Made by a program: the position numbers and the translations under genes
Shown: in pieces, positions 36,667-44,878 of the stretch
Layout: each line of letters starts with the position of its first letter
How positions within the stretch are numbered: position 1 is the stretch's first letter
Notes under the pieces: generated by a model
What the model saw: the letters and a program-made list of their open reading frames with translations, nothing else
The model's database searches: none
Told to the model about the DNA's origin: nothing
Origin: F0422 sp003992255
GTDB lineage: Bacteria > Bacillota > Negativicutes > Veillonellales > Veillonellaceae
NCBI RefSeq assembly: GCF_003992255.1
Contig: NZ_RQVA01000002.1
Span: forward strand, 1 to 64,000
Direction: 5' to 3'
DNA length: 64,000 nucleotides

Positions 36667-37851
36667 ATGAGTGATGATACCTATAAGCCTTCTTGGGTTC
36701 CTGAGGAGAAAGATGATAAATTTGCATGCCGTGTTATGCGTGGCGTGGACGGTGGTCATGATGGGATGGATGCACATACCCATGCACCACAAAAACCGGT
36801 AGCTCCTAAAGTAGTAAAACGGAAAAAACTGACCGTTGATGACTATGTGGAAGGGGTACTGGCTGGTAATCGGATGATTTTATCCCGTGCTATCACATTA
36901 ATTGAAAGTAATGCAGCAGCCCATTTTGAAATGGCACAACAAGTCATCCAACGTTTGTTACCGTACACAGGTAAATCTACTCGTGTAGGGATTACAGGGG
37001 TGCCTGGGGCTGGTAAATCGACCTTGATTGAAGCACTAGGTACAAAGCTATGTCAAAACGGTCATAAAGTGGCTGTTCTTGCGGTGGATCCATCGAGTAC
37101 AGTGACAGGTGGTTCTATCCTAGGGGATAAAACGCGGATGGAACAATTGTCACGGGAGCCGAATGCATTCATTCGTCCATCTCCATCAGGAGGGACCTTG
37201 GGCGGTTTGACTCGTAAAAGTAGAGAAACCTTGCTGTTATGTGAAGCGGCAGGGTATGATACGATTCTTGTAGAAACCGTAGGGGTAGGTCAAAGTGAAA
37301 CTACAGTACGTTCCATGGTAGACTTCTTCTTACTCGTTGTATTGACTGGTGCTGGCGACGAATTACAAGGTATGAAAAAAGGTGTTATGGAATTGGCAGA
37401 TGCCATCGTTGTTAATAAGGCCGATGGGGATAACTTGCAACGTGCCAAAGTGACGCGCCAAGAATACGAACGTATTTTATGGTTCATTCGCGATGCCACG
37501 GAACAATGGACAACCCATGCGTACACATGCTCTGCTTACACAGGGGATGGCATCATGGAATTGTGGCAAGGTGTTATCGAAAAATTCATGGAACAATGTC
37601 AAGGCAATGGAGTGCTACAAGCGCGTCGCCGTGATCAAACTTTATCATGGGTATATTCCATGGTGGAAGAACATTTGCAAAACTTGTTCTATCGAGCTCC
37701 AGAAATTGTAGCTTGTCGAGGTGGTATTGAAGATGCTGTCATCGAGGGGCGTTTGACACCGACTTTGGCAGTACAACAGTTTATTACTACTTTCACACAA
37801 ACAGCATTGGGAGACCAAGCTAAAAATGTTCCGTTATTTGAATTGAAATAA
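36667..37851 (+). CDS. MeaB/ArgK-type GTPase, long form
   Basis: A 394-residue paralogue of the GTPase at 21782. An extra N-terminal stretch of about 55 residues precedes the usual domain and includes a His/Asp-rich patch (GGHDGMDAHTHAPQ) and one Cys. The P-loop GVPGAGKST, ETVGVGQSE and NKAD follow. It should assist MutAB in cofactor loading. AAAGGAGGG lies before ATG 36667. The extension could bind metal or the mutase; this is unknown. Confidence 0.9.
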   Translation: MSDDTYKPSWVPEEKDDKFACRVMRGVDGGHDGMDAHTHAPQKPVAPKVVKRKKLTVDDYVEGVLAGNRMILSRAITLIESNAAAHFEMAQQVIQRLLPYTGKSTRVGITGVPGAGKSTLIEALGTKLCQNGHKVAVLAVDPSSTVTGGSILGDKTRMEQLSREPNAFIRPSPSGGTLGGLTRKSRETLLLCEAAGYDTILVETVGVGQSETTVRSMVDFFLLVVLTGAGDELQGMKKGVMELADAIVVNKADGDNLQRAKVTRQEYERILWFIRDATEQWTTHAYTCSAYTGDGIMELWQGVIEKFMEQCQGNGVLQARRRDQTLSWVYSMVEEHLQNLFYRAPEIVACRGGIEDAVIEGRLTPTLAVQQFITTFTQTALGDQAKNVPLFELK

Positions 37852-37855
37852 CATA

Positions 37856-37884
37856 GAAACAGGAGGGGAAACTCTCCTGTTTTC
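37856..37884 (+). terminator. Terminator of mutAB-meaB
   Basis: GAAACAGGAG pairs with CTCCTGTTTTC around a short loop 4 bp past the stop, ending in TTTT. Confidence 0.75.
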
Positions 37885-38166
37885 TGCATGAATAGGCGAA
37901 ATCCTAGTAGTTCTTGGGGTATATGGATTTTGAAAGATATAAAATGAAAAATATGTAATAAAAATCTACATGTGTGATAAAAGTAACATAAAAATGATAT
38001 AAATGTACATAATCAATGGATGTGTAAAATTTATTTAGAACTTAAAAGAATAGCAAAATAAATGGCGTATAGATTTCTTTTCACAAAGCCAATTATTTGT
38101 TATAATATGACGGAAAGTTAATGAATACATAACTAGTATTGTTTACACTATGTGAGGTGCATAATA
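37885..38166. other. Promoter region of the hydrogenase gene
   Basis: AT-rich and gene-free. TTTTCA (38078-38083), a 17-bp spacer and TATAAT (38101-38106) form a good promoter 61 bp before the start codon. Confidence 0.6.
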
Positions 38167-39609
38167 ATGAGTTTCGAAAGTCGATTCCAACATCTTGATC
38201 GCCGTGCCCCAATTGCTGAGGATAATGTGGCGATTATTCACGATTTAGAAAAATGTAAGAACTGTACTCTTTGTCGTAAAGCATGTGCTGACACTATGAG
38301 CGTACTTGACTATTATGATTTGGAAGCAACAGGAGACAATCCTATTTGTATCCAATGTGGTCAATGTGCGGTGATTTGCCCATTCGGTGCAATGTACGAA
38401 CGTACAGAATTAGATAAAGTAAAAGAAGCCATTGCAGATCCAGAGAAAATTGTAGTTATCCAAACAGCTCCAGCTGTTCGTGTATCTATCGGTGAAGAAT
38501 TTGGATTTGAGCCTGGTACATACCAAGAAGGTAAAATGGTAGGCGCTCTTCGTGCGTTAGGTGCTGACTATGTAGTAGATACTAACTTCGGTGCTGACTT
38601 AACTATCATGGAAGAAGCGAACGAATTGTTAGAACGTAAATTACATGGCACAGGTCCATTACCACAATTTACTAGCTGTTGTCCAGCATGGGTAAAATTC
38701 TGTGAAACATTCTTCCCAGAATATGTACCTCATATTTCTTCAGCTCGTAGCTGTATCGCTATGGAATCTGCTATGGTCAAAACATATTTTGCAAAAAATA
38801 TGAACATTGATCCTAAGAAAATTGTATCCGTATCCGTAGCTCCTTGTACTGCTAAAAAAGCAGAAATTCGTCGTCCTGAGCAAAATAACGCATCTCGTTA
38901 CAGTGGTGAAGACTTAGGTCCAGATACAGATATCTGCATCACTACACGTGAATTTGCACAATGGATTCGTGAAGCAGAATTAGATTTTGCCGCAGTAGAA
39001 GACTCTGCATACGATAAATTCATCGGTGCTGCGACTGGTGGCGGCGTTATCTTCGGTAATACTGGTGGTGTTATGGAAGCAGCGATGCGTGCATCCTACA
39101 AATTCATCACTGGTGACGAACCATCTCCAGCTCCACTTCTTAACTTAACAGATGTGCGTGGTATGGACGGTGTGAAAGAAGCAACCGTAGAAATCGGTGG
39201 ACATACTATTAATGTGGCTGTTTGTCATGGCGGTAAAAATATCCGTGAGTTCTTGAACGAATTGAAAGAATCTGGTAAAACATATGACTTCATCGAAATG
39301 ATGGCATGCCCAGGTGGCTGTATCGGCGGTGGTGGACAACCACGTGCAAAATTACCAGTTGCTAATAAAGTAAAAGGTGAGCGTATCGATGGTCTTTATA
39401 ATTGGGATTCCAACATGAAGCTTCGTTCTTCTTATGAAAACCCTGAGATTAAAGATGCATACGCTAATTTCTTGGAAAAACCATTAGGACATATTGCTCA
39501 TGAATTATTACATACTACGTATGTAGATCGTAGCGGTGACTTAGGGGCTCGTAAAGACGTGACTCCTGAAACATGTCCAACATCTCCAAAATTTAAAAAG
39601 CCGGAATAA
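38167..39609 (+). CDS. hydA: [FeFe]-hydrogenase
   Basis: A 480-residue iron-only hydrogenase, probably re-oxidising ferredoxin by making H2. Two N-terminal [4Fe-4S] sets are at Cys30/33/36/40 and Cys61/64/67/71. H-cluster motifs are FTSCCPAW (Cys171, Cys172, the second being the expected proton-relay Cys), APCTAKKAE (Cys227) and MMACPGGCIGGGGQP (Cys381, Cys385). The middle motif normally begins MPC; here Ala replaces Met. GAGGTG precedes ATG 38167. It is a lone gene with its own terminator; maturases are not in the window. No Tat signal is seen, so it is cytosolic. Confidence 0.93.
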   Translation: MSFESRFQHLDRRAPIAEDNVAIIHDLEKCKNCTLCRKACADTMSVLDYYDLEATGDNPICIQCGQCAVICPFGAMYERTELDKVKEAIADPEKIVVIQTAPAVRVSIGEEFGFEPGTYQEGKMVGALRALGADYVVDTNFGADLTIMEEANELLERKLHGTGPLPQFTSCCPAWVKFCETFFPEYVPHISSARSCIAMESAMVKTYFAKNMNIDPKKIVSVSVAPCTAKKAEIRRPEQNNASRYSGEDLGPDTDICITTREFAQWIREAELDFAAVEDSAYDKFIGAATGGGVIFGNTGGVMEAAMRASYKFITGDEPSPAPLLNLTDVRGMDGVKEATVEIGGHTINVAVCHGGKNIREFLNELKESGKTYDFIEMMACPGGCIGGGGQPRAKLPVANKVKGERIDGLYNWDSNMKLRSSYENPEIKDAYANFLEKPLGHIAHELLHTTYVDRSGDLGARKDVTPETCPTSPKFKKPE

Positions 39610-39716
39610 TTTAGTTAGTAACTTCAACTCCGGTGAGTCAGCGAATGTGTAAGTTGGTTTGCTGCTGAACGAAGTTATTATATAGTCATCTAAGCATGAC
39701 AACATACTGCAAGACG

Positions 39717-39756
39717 AAAAGACTCTTATGGGGATCATCCCATAGGAGTCTTTTCT
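39717..39756 (+). terminator. Terminator of the hydrogenase gene
   Basis: A 16-bp stem (39717-39732 with 39739-39754, one G-T) with A run left and T run right. Confidence 0.88.
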
Positions 39757-39798
39757 ATTCTATTCCATCTCGGGACTTTATCTTGACTTTGGCAAAGG

Positions 39799-39868
39799 GA
39801 TGAGCAGGACATATTCCTTCACAAACTGATCCTACGGTAGGTTTGCTCCGGAACATGTCCTGCTCATC
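39799..39868 (+). repeat. Hairpin repeat copy A1
   Basis: Perfect 14-bp arms (39799-39812 with 39855-39868) enclose the conserved core, where CCTA/TAGG closes a CGG loop. Confidence 0.85.
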
Positions 39869-39935
39869 TAGGTTTATCTAATGTAGAGAAATACCCTGAG
39901 ATGATCTACGAATGAGGGCAATTCTAAGGTGGTGG

Positions 39936-40003
39936 GAGAGCGTGACACATTCCTCCGCAAACTGATCCTACGGTAGGTTTGCTCCGAAATATGCCACGCT
40001 CTT
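39936..40003 (+). repeat. Hairpin repeat copy A2
   Basis: The arm AGAGCGTG (39937-39944) pairs with CACGCTCT (39995-40002). The arm sequence differs from A1 but pairing is kept, while the core is nearly identical. Confidence 0.8.
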
Positions 40004-40143
40004 CTTCGTTTGTGTGATGTAGATATAAGATATTCACAGGCTACTACTTATGAAGTTTGCTTCAGACTATGTCGTGCTCTTCTGGTTTGGCCTGTATAGG
40101 ACTGAGTCCCCAAGAGATGATCTACGAATGAGGGCAATTCTAG

Positions 40144-40213
40144 GAAGAGTACGGCACATTCCTCCATAAATTGATTCTACGGTAGGTTTGCTCCGGAATA
40201 TGCCGCGCTCTTC
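40144..40213 (+). repeat. Hairpin repeat copy A3
   Basis: GAAGAG and CGGCA pair with TGCCG and CTCTTC around a 2x2 internal loop, and ATTCC pairs with GGAAT inside. Arms again differ from A1 and A2 with compensating changes. Confidence 0.8.
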
Positions 40214-40279
40214 TTTGTTTGCTTGATGTAGGAGTATTATACCCACAGTCTACTGCTTATGAAGCTTATTCCGTTACAT

Positions 40280-40320
40280 GGTCCACTCTTCTAGGCTTGC
40301 TTAATGTAGAAGAGTGGACC
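40280..40320 (+). repeat. Perfect 13-bp hairpin at the end of the array
   Basis: GGTCCACTCTTCT (40280-40292) pairs with AGAAGAGTGGACC (40308-40320). The loop contains the GCTTGCTTAATGT part of the repeated element. Confidence 0.85.
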
Positions 40321-40558
40321 GCCCCAAGATAATCTACGAATGAGTGGCATCCTGGGGAGGAGGCACATGTTCCAATTTTCTAAGTATATAAGCACGATAG
40401 GATAGGTATACCCAGCGATGATCCACGAATCAATCTTAGGAAAATGGAGAGTAGTTATGATAGAATATAAATAAATACTGTTGGGCATATTAGTTGGCAT
40501 AATTGGTAATACTACTGCATTTAGAGTGATGATATCTGATTGAAACTGTGAGGTGTTA

Positions 40559-41419
40559 ATGAAGGTTGTTAAGATAATTCTGACGGTTTGTGGCATGTTG
40601 TTATTGCTCTGTTCTATTCTCGTTGGTGGCATATTTTATATGCTTAGTAATGATGTTGTGCATGGCTTTCAGTATTATAAGGTGGAAGATACACATACTT
40701 GGGATGATAAAAATTGGACTTTAATTTTAGTTAGGAATCGAGATAATGCGACTGTTTTACAGTCAGTGTTAGACTATTACAGTGAGGATGATAATGAGGT
40801 CTTAGTGGTAACCCTTGATGGATATTATATTTTTCTAGGTGAAACCTTGGTATATTCTGAAACATATAATGGGGGTTATTCTGAAAGAATGTGGACAAAG
40901 GAGTATTCTGCTGAACGAGGTGAGGTTTTACTTTCAAAATATAGAAAACAGAGTTGGGAAAAGTGGATAAAGGAATATTCAGACCAAACAGTAGGTAGTG
41001 AAGATATAGTATCAGAGTTAACATATTTACCTTTCAGATATGATGGAGTGTTAATGGATATAACGCAACATCGTTTGTTAACATATCCGGAATATATAAG
41101 GATTCAATCTAAGAATGTGTATGTATATACTGAGGTTGGCATTCTGATTATAGATTTGAAGCAGAAACAAATCTATACGATTGGAGATAAGGAGTTCCCT
41201 TTTTCTAGCAAAGAAGCGATTATGAATTATAATGAATTTGTACATGTGATTAATACTAGTACAGAAGTTAGAAATCATGATTATCAAAAACCTAGTGTTT
41301 TTAATAGCATATACGTACATAATATAGATGAGATGCCTATTTCATCTCAAGAGATATATAAATTTTATGTAGAGGCGGTTAAAAAGGTTAAGGAAAAACG
41401 TGGAGAGATAGTGCAATAG
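40559..41419 (+). CDS. Unrecognised single-pass membrane/exported protein
   Basis: A 286-residue protein with one N-terminal hydrophobic helix (about residues 5-29: KIILTVCGMLLLLCSILVGG) and a long polar domain rich in Tyr, Trp, Asp and Glu that would lie outside the membrane. I recognise no family. Lower GC and frequent ATA/AGA codons set it apart from the core genes. GAGG lies 5 nt before ATG 40559. It is the first of three unknown genes in one direction between the repeat array and ilvE, and a role linked to the next gene is possible but only positional. Confidence 0.65.
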   Translation: MKVVKIILTVCGMLLLLCSILVGGIFYMLSNDVVHGFQYYKVEDTHTWDDKNWTLILVRNRDNATVLQSVLDYYSEDDNEVLVVTLDGYYIFLGETLVYSETYNGGYSERMWTKEYSAERGEVLLSKYRKQSWEKWIKEYSDQTVGSEDIVSELTYLPFRYDGVLMDITQHRLLTYPEYIRIQSKNVYVYTEVGILIIDLKQKQIYTIGDKEFPFSSKEAIMNYNEFVHVINTSTEVRNHDYQKPSVFNSIYVHNIDEMPISSQEIYKFYVEAVKKVKEKRGEIVQ

Positions 41420-41489
41420 TTAGAAGATAAAAGAGAGATGCAAATAGCTCTCTGGAGAATGAATATAAAAAGAGAAAGGGGAATATCCA

Positions 41490-42392
41490 GTGGCACGTAT
41501 AGTTTCTATGGAAGCGATTTCGGAAACACAGTATAGGTCTTTGTATATGGAGAATAGTACGGACCATAGAATGATGATAGAGTTTGATGGAAATCATATT
41601 GATACTTGGGATGATATATACAAGGTTGTTAAGGAAAAGTTACTCATTGATGAAAATATTGTTAACTTGTATCATTTGGAAGATATCCTATTGTATGGTA
41701 ATGCTAAAGGAGTAGAACCCGTTCGAGAACTCTATATCATTTTTAGAAATCTGGATATAGCGATGAAAAGAAAAAGTGGAGTTCTAGGTTATTTGAGGGA
41801 CATATTTTCTTTTAATATGCATAGAGATTTAGATGCTCTATTGGTGTGGACGTTTTTTGCTGGTAATGTTATGCCTAGATGGGCTGTTGAAACAGAAGCT
41901 ATGGAATCTTGGTCATCCATACCATTAGAGCTGTGCAAGTTATACTATGTGCAAGAGACTTCTTGGACAGAAACGATAGATCCGCCTCATAATGAAATTA
42001 TTTATTTGGAAGAATCAGAGTATGATTTGTTGCGAGACAAGATAACAACTAATGAAGATATATTTGTAGTGGACCTAACAGAAGCACATGATGCTGCGGA
42101 ATTTATTCATGCTATGTCTAAGTATGTGAATGGAAAGATTGACTCTTTGGATGAACTAGAACGATATATGCTTAGAGGGTTGCGCGATACGACAAAACCG
42201 AAACAAATTGTGTTTTTCTTAAAAGACTTTCTCTCTTATTGTAGAAATGAGAGTAAGAGTTATGATGATGTACCACTTAGAGTGGGCTTGAGTTTTATAA
42301 AATATTGTATATGTTATTGGTTTTATGAAAGTACGCCTATGCCAGAATCATGGAAAAAAGAGTTTACCTTGTATGTAACTGAAGAGTGGTAG
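41490..42392 (+). CDS. Unrecognised protein, possibly tandem barstar-like
   Basis: A 300-residue soluble protein starting with GTG behind AAAGGGG. Two segments have a similar layout: residues 28-74 (MMIEFDGNHIDTWDDIYKVV ... LEDILLYG, then YIIFRNLD) and 190-250 (IFVVDLTEAHDAAEFIHAMS ... LDELERYMLRG, then IVFFLKDF). This strand-helix-'nL..L..L'-strand order recalls barstar-type immunity folds, but identity is low and I am not sure. AT-rich, with foreign-looking codon use. The repeated hairpin at 42411 follows it. Confidence 0.5.
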   Translation: MARIVSMEAISETQYRSLYMENSTDHRMMIEFDGNHIDTWDDIYKVVKEKLLIDENIVNLYHLEDILLYGNAKGVEPVRELYIIFRNLDIAMKRKSGVLGYLRDIFSFNMHRDLDALLVWTFFAGNVMPRWAVETEAMESWSSIPLELCKLYYVQETSWTETIDPPHNEIIYLEESEYDLLRDKITTNEDIFVVDLTEAHDAAEFIHAMSKYVNGKIDSLDELERYMLRGLRDTTKPKQIVFFLKDFLSYCRNESKSYDDVPLRVGLSFIKYCICYWFYESTPMPESWKKEFTLYVTEEW

Positions 42393-42405
42393 AAGGAGAT
42401 TCATA

Positions 42406-42456
42406 AATAATTGGGGAACTTTTTTAGAAAATAGAACAAAAAAGTTCCCCAATGAT
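42406..42456. repeat. Repeated bidirectional hairpin, copy 1
   Basis: AATAA then a perfect 15-bp stem (TTGGGGAACTTTTTT, 42411-42425, with its complement 42438-42452). The T6/A6 arms make it a terminator in either direction. It is nearly identical over 50 bp to the copy at 43248. Confidence 0.88.
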
Positions 42457-42515
42457 AGAATACTTTTAGAAATAAGAGCAGTAGTTTATATGGTACACAT
42501 AGAGGTGAAAGTAAT

Positions 42516-43142
42516 TTGATAGACCAAAAGTATATAGAACATAGGAAATCTCCTATATTGGTGATGTGGCAAGTTGAGGGATACATAGATTCCTATTATG
42601 AACGGATCGAGGGGATTAAGTTAATAGATGGGCCTTCTGTAGTATTGGATAATTTACTTGTCAGGATTGTGGAAGATAGGCCTAATCAGAAAAAATATGT
42701 GTATAGTTTTTATGCTAATCATATAGATATAGCAAAAGCTGATGTAATGATTCTTCATGAAATGTGTTGGGATAAAGCAATCGATATATGTACCTTGAAG
42801 AATGATAGTGCATTGAGGAATCATGTACGAAAGATAGGTCATGGAGAAGGCGTGCCTACCATTACTGATTCTTTTTATAAAATTGATGCGGAGAAAATAC
42901 AAAAGATTCGTGATCTAGCTACTATGTTGCTTCATCAAATATCAGCAGATGAAGAGACCGAGGAGACTGAGGCAAAATGGTCTTATGTAGAAGTATATCA
43001 ATCTACTAATGCTGGATATCTATCAGGAGGAGCTTGGATTTCACATGGTATTTTAGAAAAAATATATAAGGATACAGGTTGGGAAGAAGCGAAAGGCAAG
43101 GAGCTGACACTTGATGAGATTATATGTATTCAATCAATGTAA
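42516..43142 (+). CDS. Unrecognised 208-residue protein bracketed by repeats
   Basis: A soluble, acidic protein that likely starts at TTG 42516, since GAGGTG at 42503-42508 precedes it and no ATG is well placed. Sequence marks include CWDKAIDICTLKNDSALRNH, an EETEETEAKW acidic stretch and a C-terminal YLSGGAWISHGILEKIY. I recognise no family. The gene lies exactly between two copies of the same 50-bp hairpin, so it could be a mobile or duplicated cassette. Its low-GC codon use matches the two preceding unknown genes. A toxin-immunity role is conceivable but unsupported. Confidence 0.6.
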   Translation: MIDQKYIEHRKSPILVMWQVEGYIDSYYERIEGIKLIDGPSVVLDNLLVRIVEDRPNQKKYVYSFYANHIDIAKADVMILHEMCWDKAIDICTLKNDSALRNHVRKIGHGEGVPTITDSFYKIDAEKIQKIRDLATMLLHQISADEETEETEAKWSYVEVYQSTNAGYLSGGAWISHGILEKIYKDTGWEEAKGKELTLDEIICIQSM

Positions 43143-43489
43143 GGTTTCACAGATTATGATTTAGAAACTTACTTGAAAAGAACTGCCTGGCAAGGTGATT
43201 TGCGAATTAATCCTAGGGTTGCTTGCTATAGTGAAACTAATGTGATAAATAATTGGGGAACTTTTTTAGAAAAATAGTACAAAAAAGTTCCCCAATGGTA
43301 GGATAGGCTGCATATTTAGATCCCCGCCCATCTTTTAGCATGTACTCTTGTACATTTTCCGTGTTGGGTGTATAATAGTTTTTATCTAAAATACAAATCA
43401 GTAAATATTCATATGATGTGAAGGGCTAGAAGGATGGATATACGTATACTTTCACGGCTTTCACAGGTATGAAATAGTAGGAGGACAGT
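43143..43489. other. Intergenic region between the accessory genes and ilvE
   Basis: Holds the second copy of the repeated hairpin (43248-43299). 43143-43247 is open without a start and shows no recognisable gene remnant. No clear promoter for ilvE was found. Confidence 0.5.
43248..43299. repeat. Repeated bidirectional hairpin, copy 2
   Basis: The same 15-bp stem (43253-43267 with 43281-43295) and the same AATAA/AATGGTAG flanks as copy 1, with the loop one base longer. Confidence 0.88.
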
Positions 43490-44509
43490 ATGGCAAAGAT
43501 TGATATGAACAATTTAGATTTTAGTTATAAAGAAACGCCATTCCGTTATGTGTCTAATTTCAAAGATGGTCAATGGGATGAAGGCGGTTTAACGGGTGAG
43601 GCGAATATTGTCCTCAATGAATGTGCAGGTGTATTCCAATATGCGCAAACGATTTTTGAAGGTTTGAAAGCGTATTACACAAAAGATGGTCACATTGTGT
43701 GTTTCCGTCCAGATTTAAATGCACAGCGTTTGCATGATTCTGCGAAATATCTTGTGATGAAACCATTTCCAACGGATCGTTTTATCGAGGCTGTGAAAGA
43801 AGTGGTGAAAGCAAACCAAGAATATGTACCTGCCTATGGTACTGGTGGTAGTTTGTATCTTCGTCCATTCTTGATGGGTACGAACAGTGTTATCGGTGTT
43901 AAACCAGCAGATGAGTTCCAATTCCGTATTTTTGGTACTCCTGTAGGAGATTATTTCAAAGGCGGTGTAAAACCGTTAAAAATTCAAATTTCCGATTTTG
44001 ACCGTGCAGCACCACATGGTACAGGTCATATTAAAGCGGGTTTGAACTATGCTATGAGCTTACATGCTTTAGAGGCAGCCCATGAAGCAGGGTATGCAGA
44101 GAACATGTACTTAGATCCACAAACTCGTACAAAAGTAGAAGAAACTGGTGGAGCGAACTTTATTTTCATTACTAAAGATGGTAAATTAGTAACGCCTAAA
44201 TCTGATAGTATTCTTCCATCCATCACACGTCGTTCTTTGATGTATGTGGCAGAACATTATTTGGGTATGACGGTAGAACATCGCGAAGTGTACAAAGAAG
44301 AGTTGAAAGACTTCGCTGAATGTGGCCTTTGTGGTACAGCGGCTGTTATTTCTCCTGTTGGCATGGTGCATACAAAAGAAGAAGACATTTTCTTCCCAAG
44401 CGGCATGGATGAAATGGGCCCAACATTAACAAAATTGCGCGAAACATTACTGGGCATTCAACATGGTGAAATCGAAGCACCAGAAGGCTGGATTGTTCGC
44501 ATCGTATAA
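43490..44509 (+). CDS. ilvE: Branched-chain amino-acid aminotransferase
   Basis: A 339-residue class IV PLP aminotransferase acting last in Val, Leu and Ile synthesis or first in their breakdown. Lys182 in GHIKAGLNYA forms the internal aldimine; YLDPQTRTKVEETGGANFIF contains the family's EE(T/S)GG signature. Type II IlvE features (IFEGLKAYY, LYLRPFLMGT) are evident. AGGAGG precedes the ATG. It is monocistronic with its own weak terminator. Confidence 0.94.
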   Translation: MAKIDMNNLDFSYKETPFRYVSNFKDGQWDEGGLTGEANIVLNECAGVFQYAQTIFEGLKAYYTKDGHIVCFRPDLNAQRLHDSAKYLVMKPFPTDRFIEAVKEVVKANQEYVPAYGTGGSLYLRPFLMGTNSVIGVKPADEFQFRIFGTPVGDYFKGGVKPLKIQISDFDRAAPHGTGHIKAGLNYAMSLHALEAAHEAGYAENMYLDPQTRTKVEETGGANFIFITKDGKLVTPKSDSILPSITRRSLMYVAEHYLGMTVEHREVYKEELKDFAECGLCGTAAVISPVGMVHTKEEDIFFPSGMDEMGPTLTKLRETLLGIQHGEIEAPEGWIVRIV

Positions 44510-44878
44510 TAGAATACTTTTACAATGATGTAAACGCATGGTTATCTTAGGGTAGCTGTGCGTTTTCTTGTAAGAATACATGTATACATAAGTAAAATGT
44601 ATTGAAATATATACTAATTTTTGCTAGTATAGTATGCAGTTCTATATTCTATAGAAAGATAACTGTCATATATGACTGCTATAAATTGAAGTTATGTTTT
44701 ATGATAAGAGTCTAATGCTGAAAGAAGGAAGAATAAAAAGGTATATACTAATACGGTTCATAGTTGAACTGCTATACGTATAGTCACTAAGCATAGGGAA
44801 ATAAGAACTTTCAGTATATGTATACCTAGTGTTAAGTACACTAGTATAGTCATAGAGAGCCTACAGGAGGAGAGGGTT
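44510..44878. other. 369-bp AT-rich region between ilvE and gltB
   Basis: Holds the weak ilvE terminator (44532-44567) and many TATA-like sequences in the gltB upstream half; no gene and no clear consensus promoter. Confidence 0.45.
44532..44567 (+). terminator. Weak terminator of ilvE
   Basis: AAACGCA (44532-44538) pairs with TGCGTTT (44559-44565) around a partly paired loop, then TCTT. Confidence 0.5.

Larger units (their letters stand above)
39799..40440. repeat. Array of large structured repeats with alternating spacing
   Basis: A noncoding array. A 48-bp element containing GGTTTGCTCC...GCTCTTCT...GATGTAG occurs five times, starting at 39839, 39975, 40053, 40184 and 40262; the spacings are 136, 78, 131 and 78 bp. 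Three copies lie in long hairpins (39799-39868, 39936-40003, 40144-40213) sharing the core CTACGGTAGGTTTGCTCCG. A second motif, GATGATCTACGAATGAGGGC, occurs at 39901, 40117 and (diverged) 40329 and 40418. The whole is about 2.7 copies of a 212-bp unit. Function is unknown. Confidence 0.85.

Noticed and set aside
39799..40440. CRISPR array or integron attC sites
   Set aside because: Repeat units are about 210 bp with alternating spacing and no uniform 20-50-bp repeats with unique spacers. The attC core sites (RYYYAAC/GTTRRRY) and an integrase gene are missing.
42406..43299. Insertion sequence or MITE with target-site duplication
   Set aside because: No transposase is present, and the direct copies are terminator-like hairpins, not inverted terminal repeats flanking the segment.
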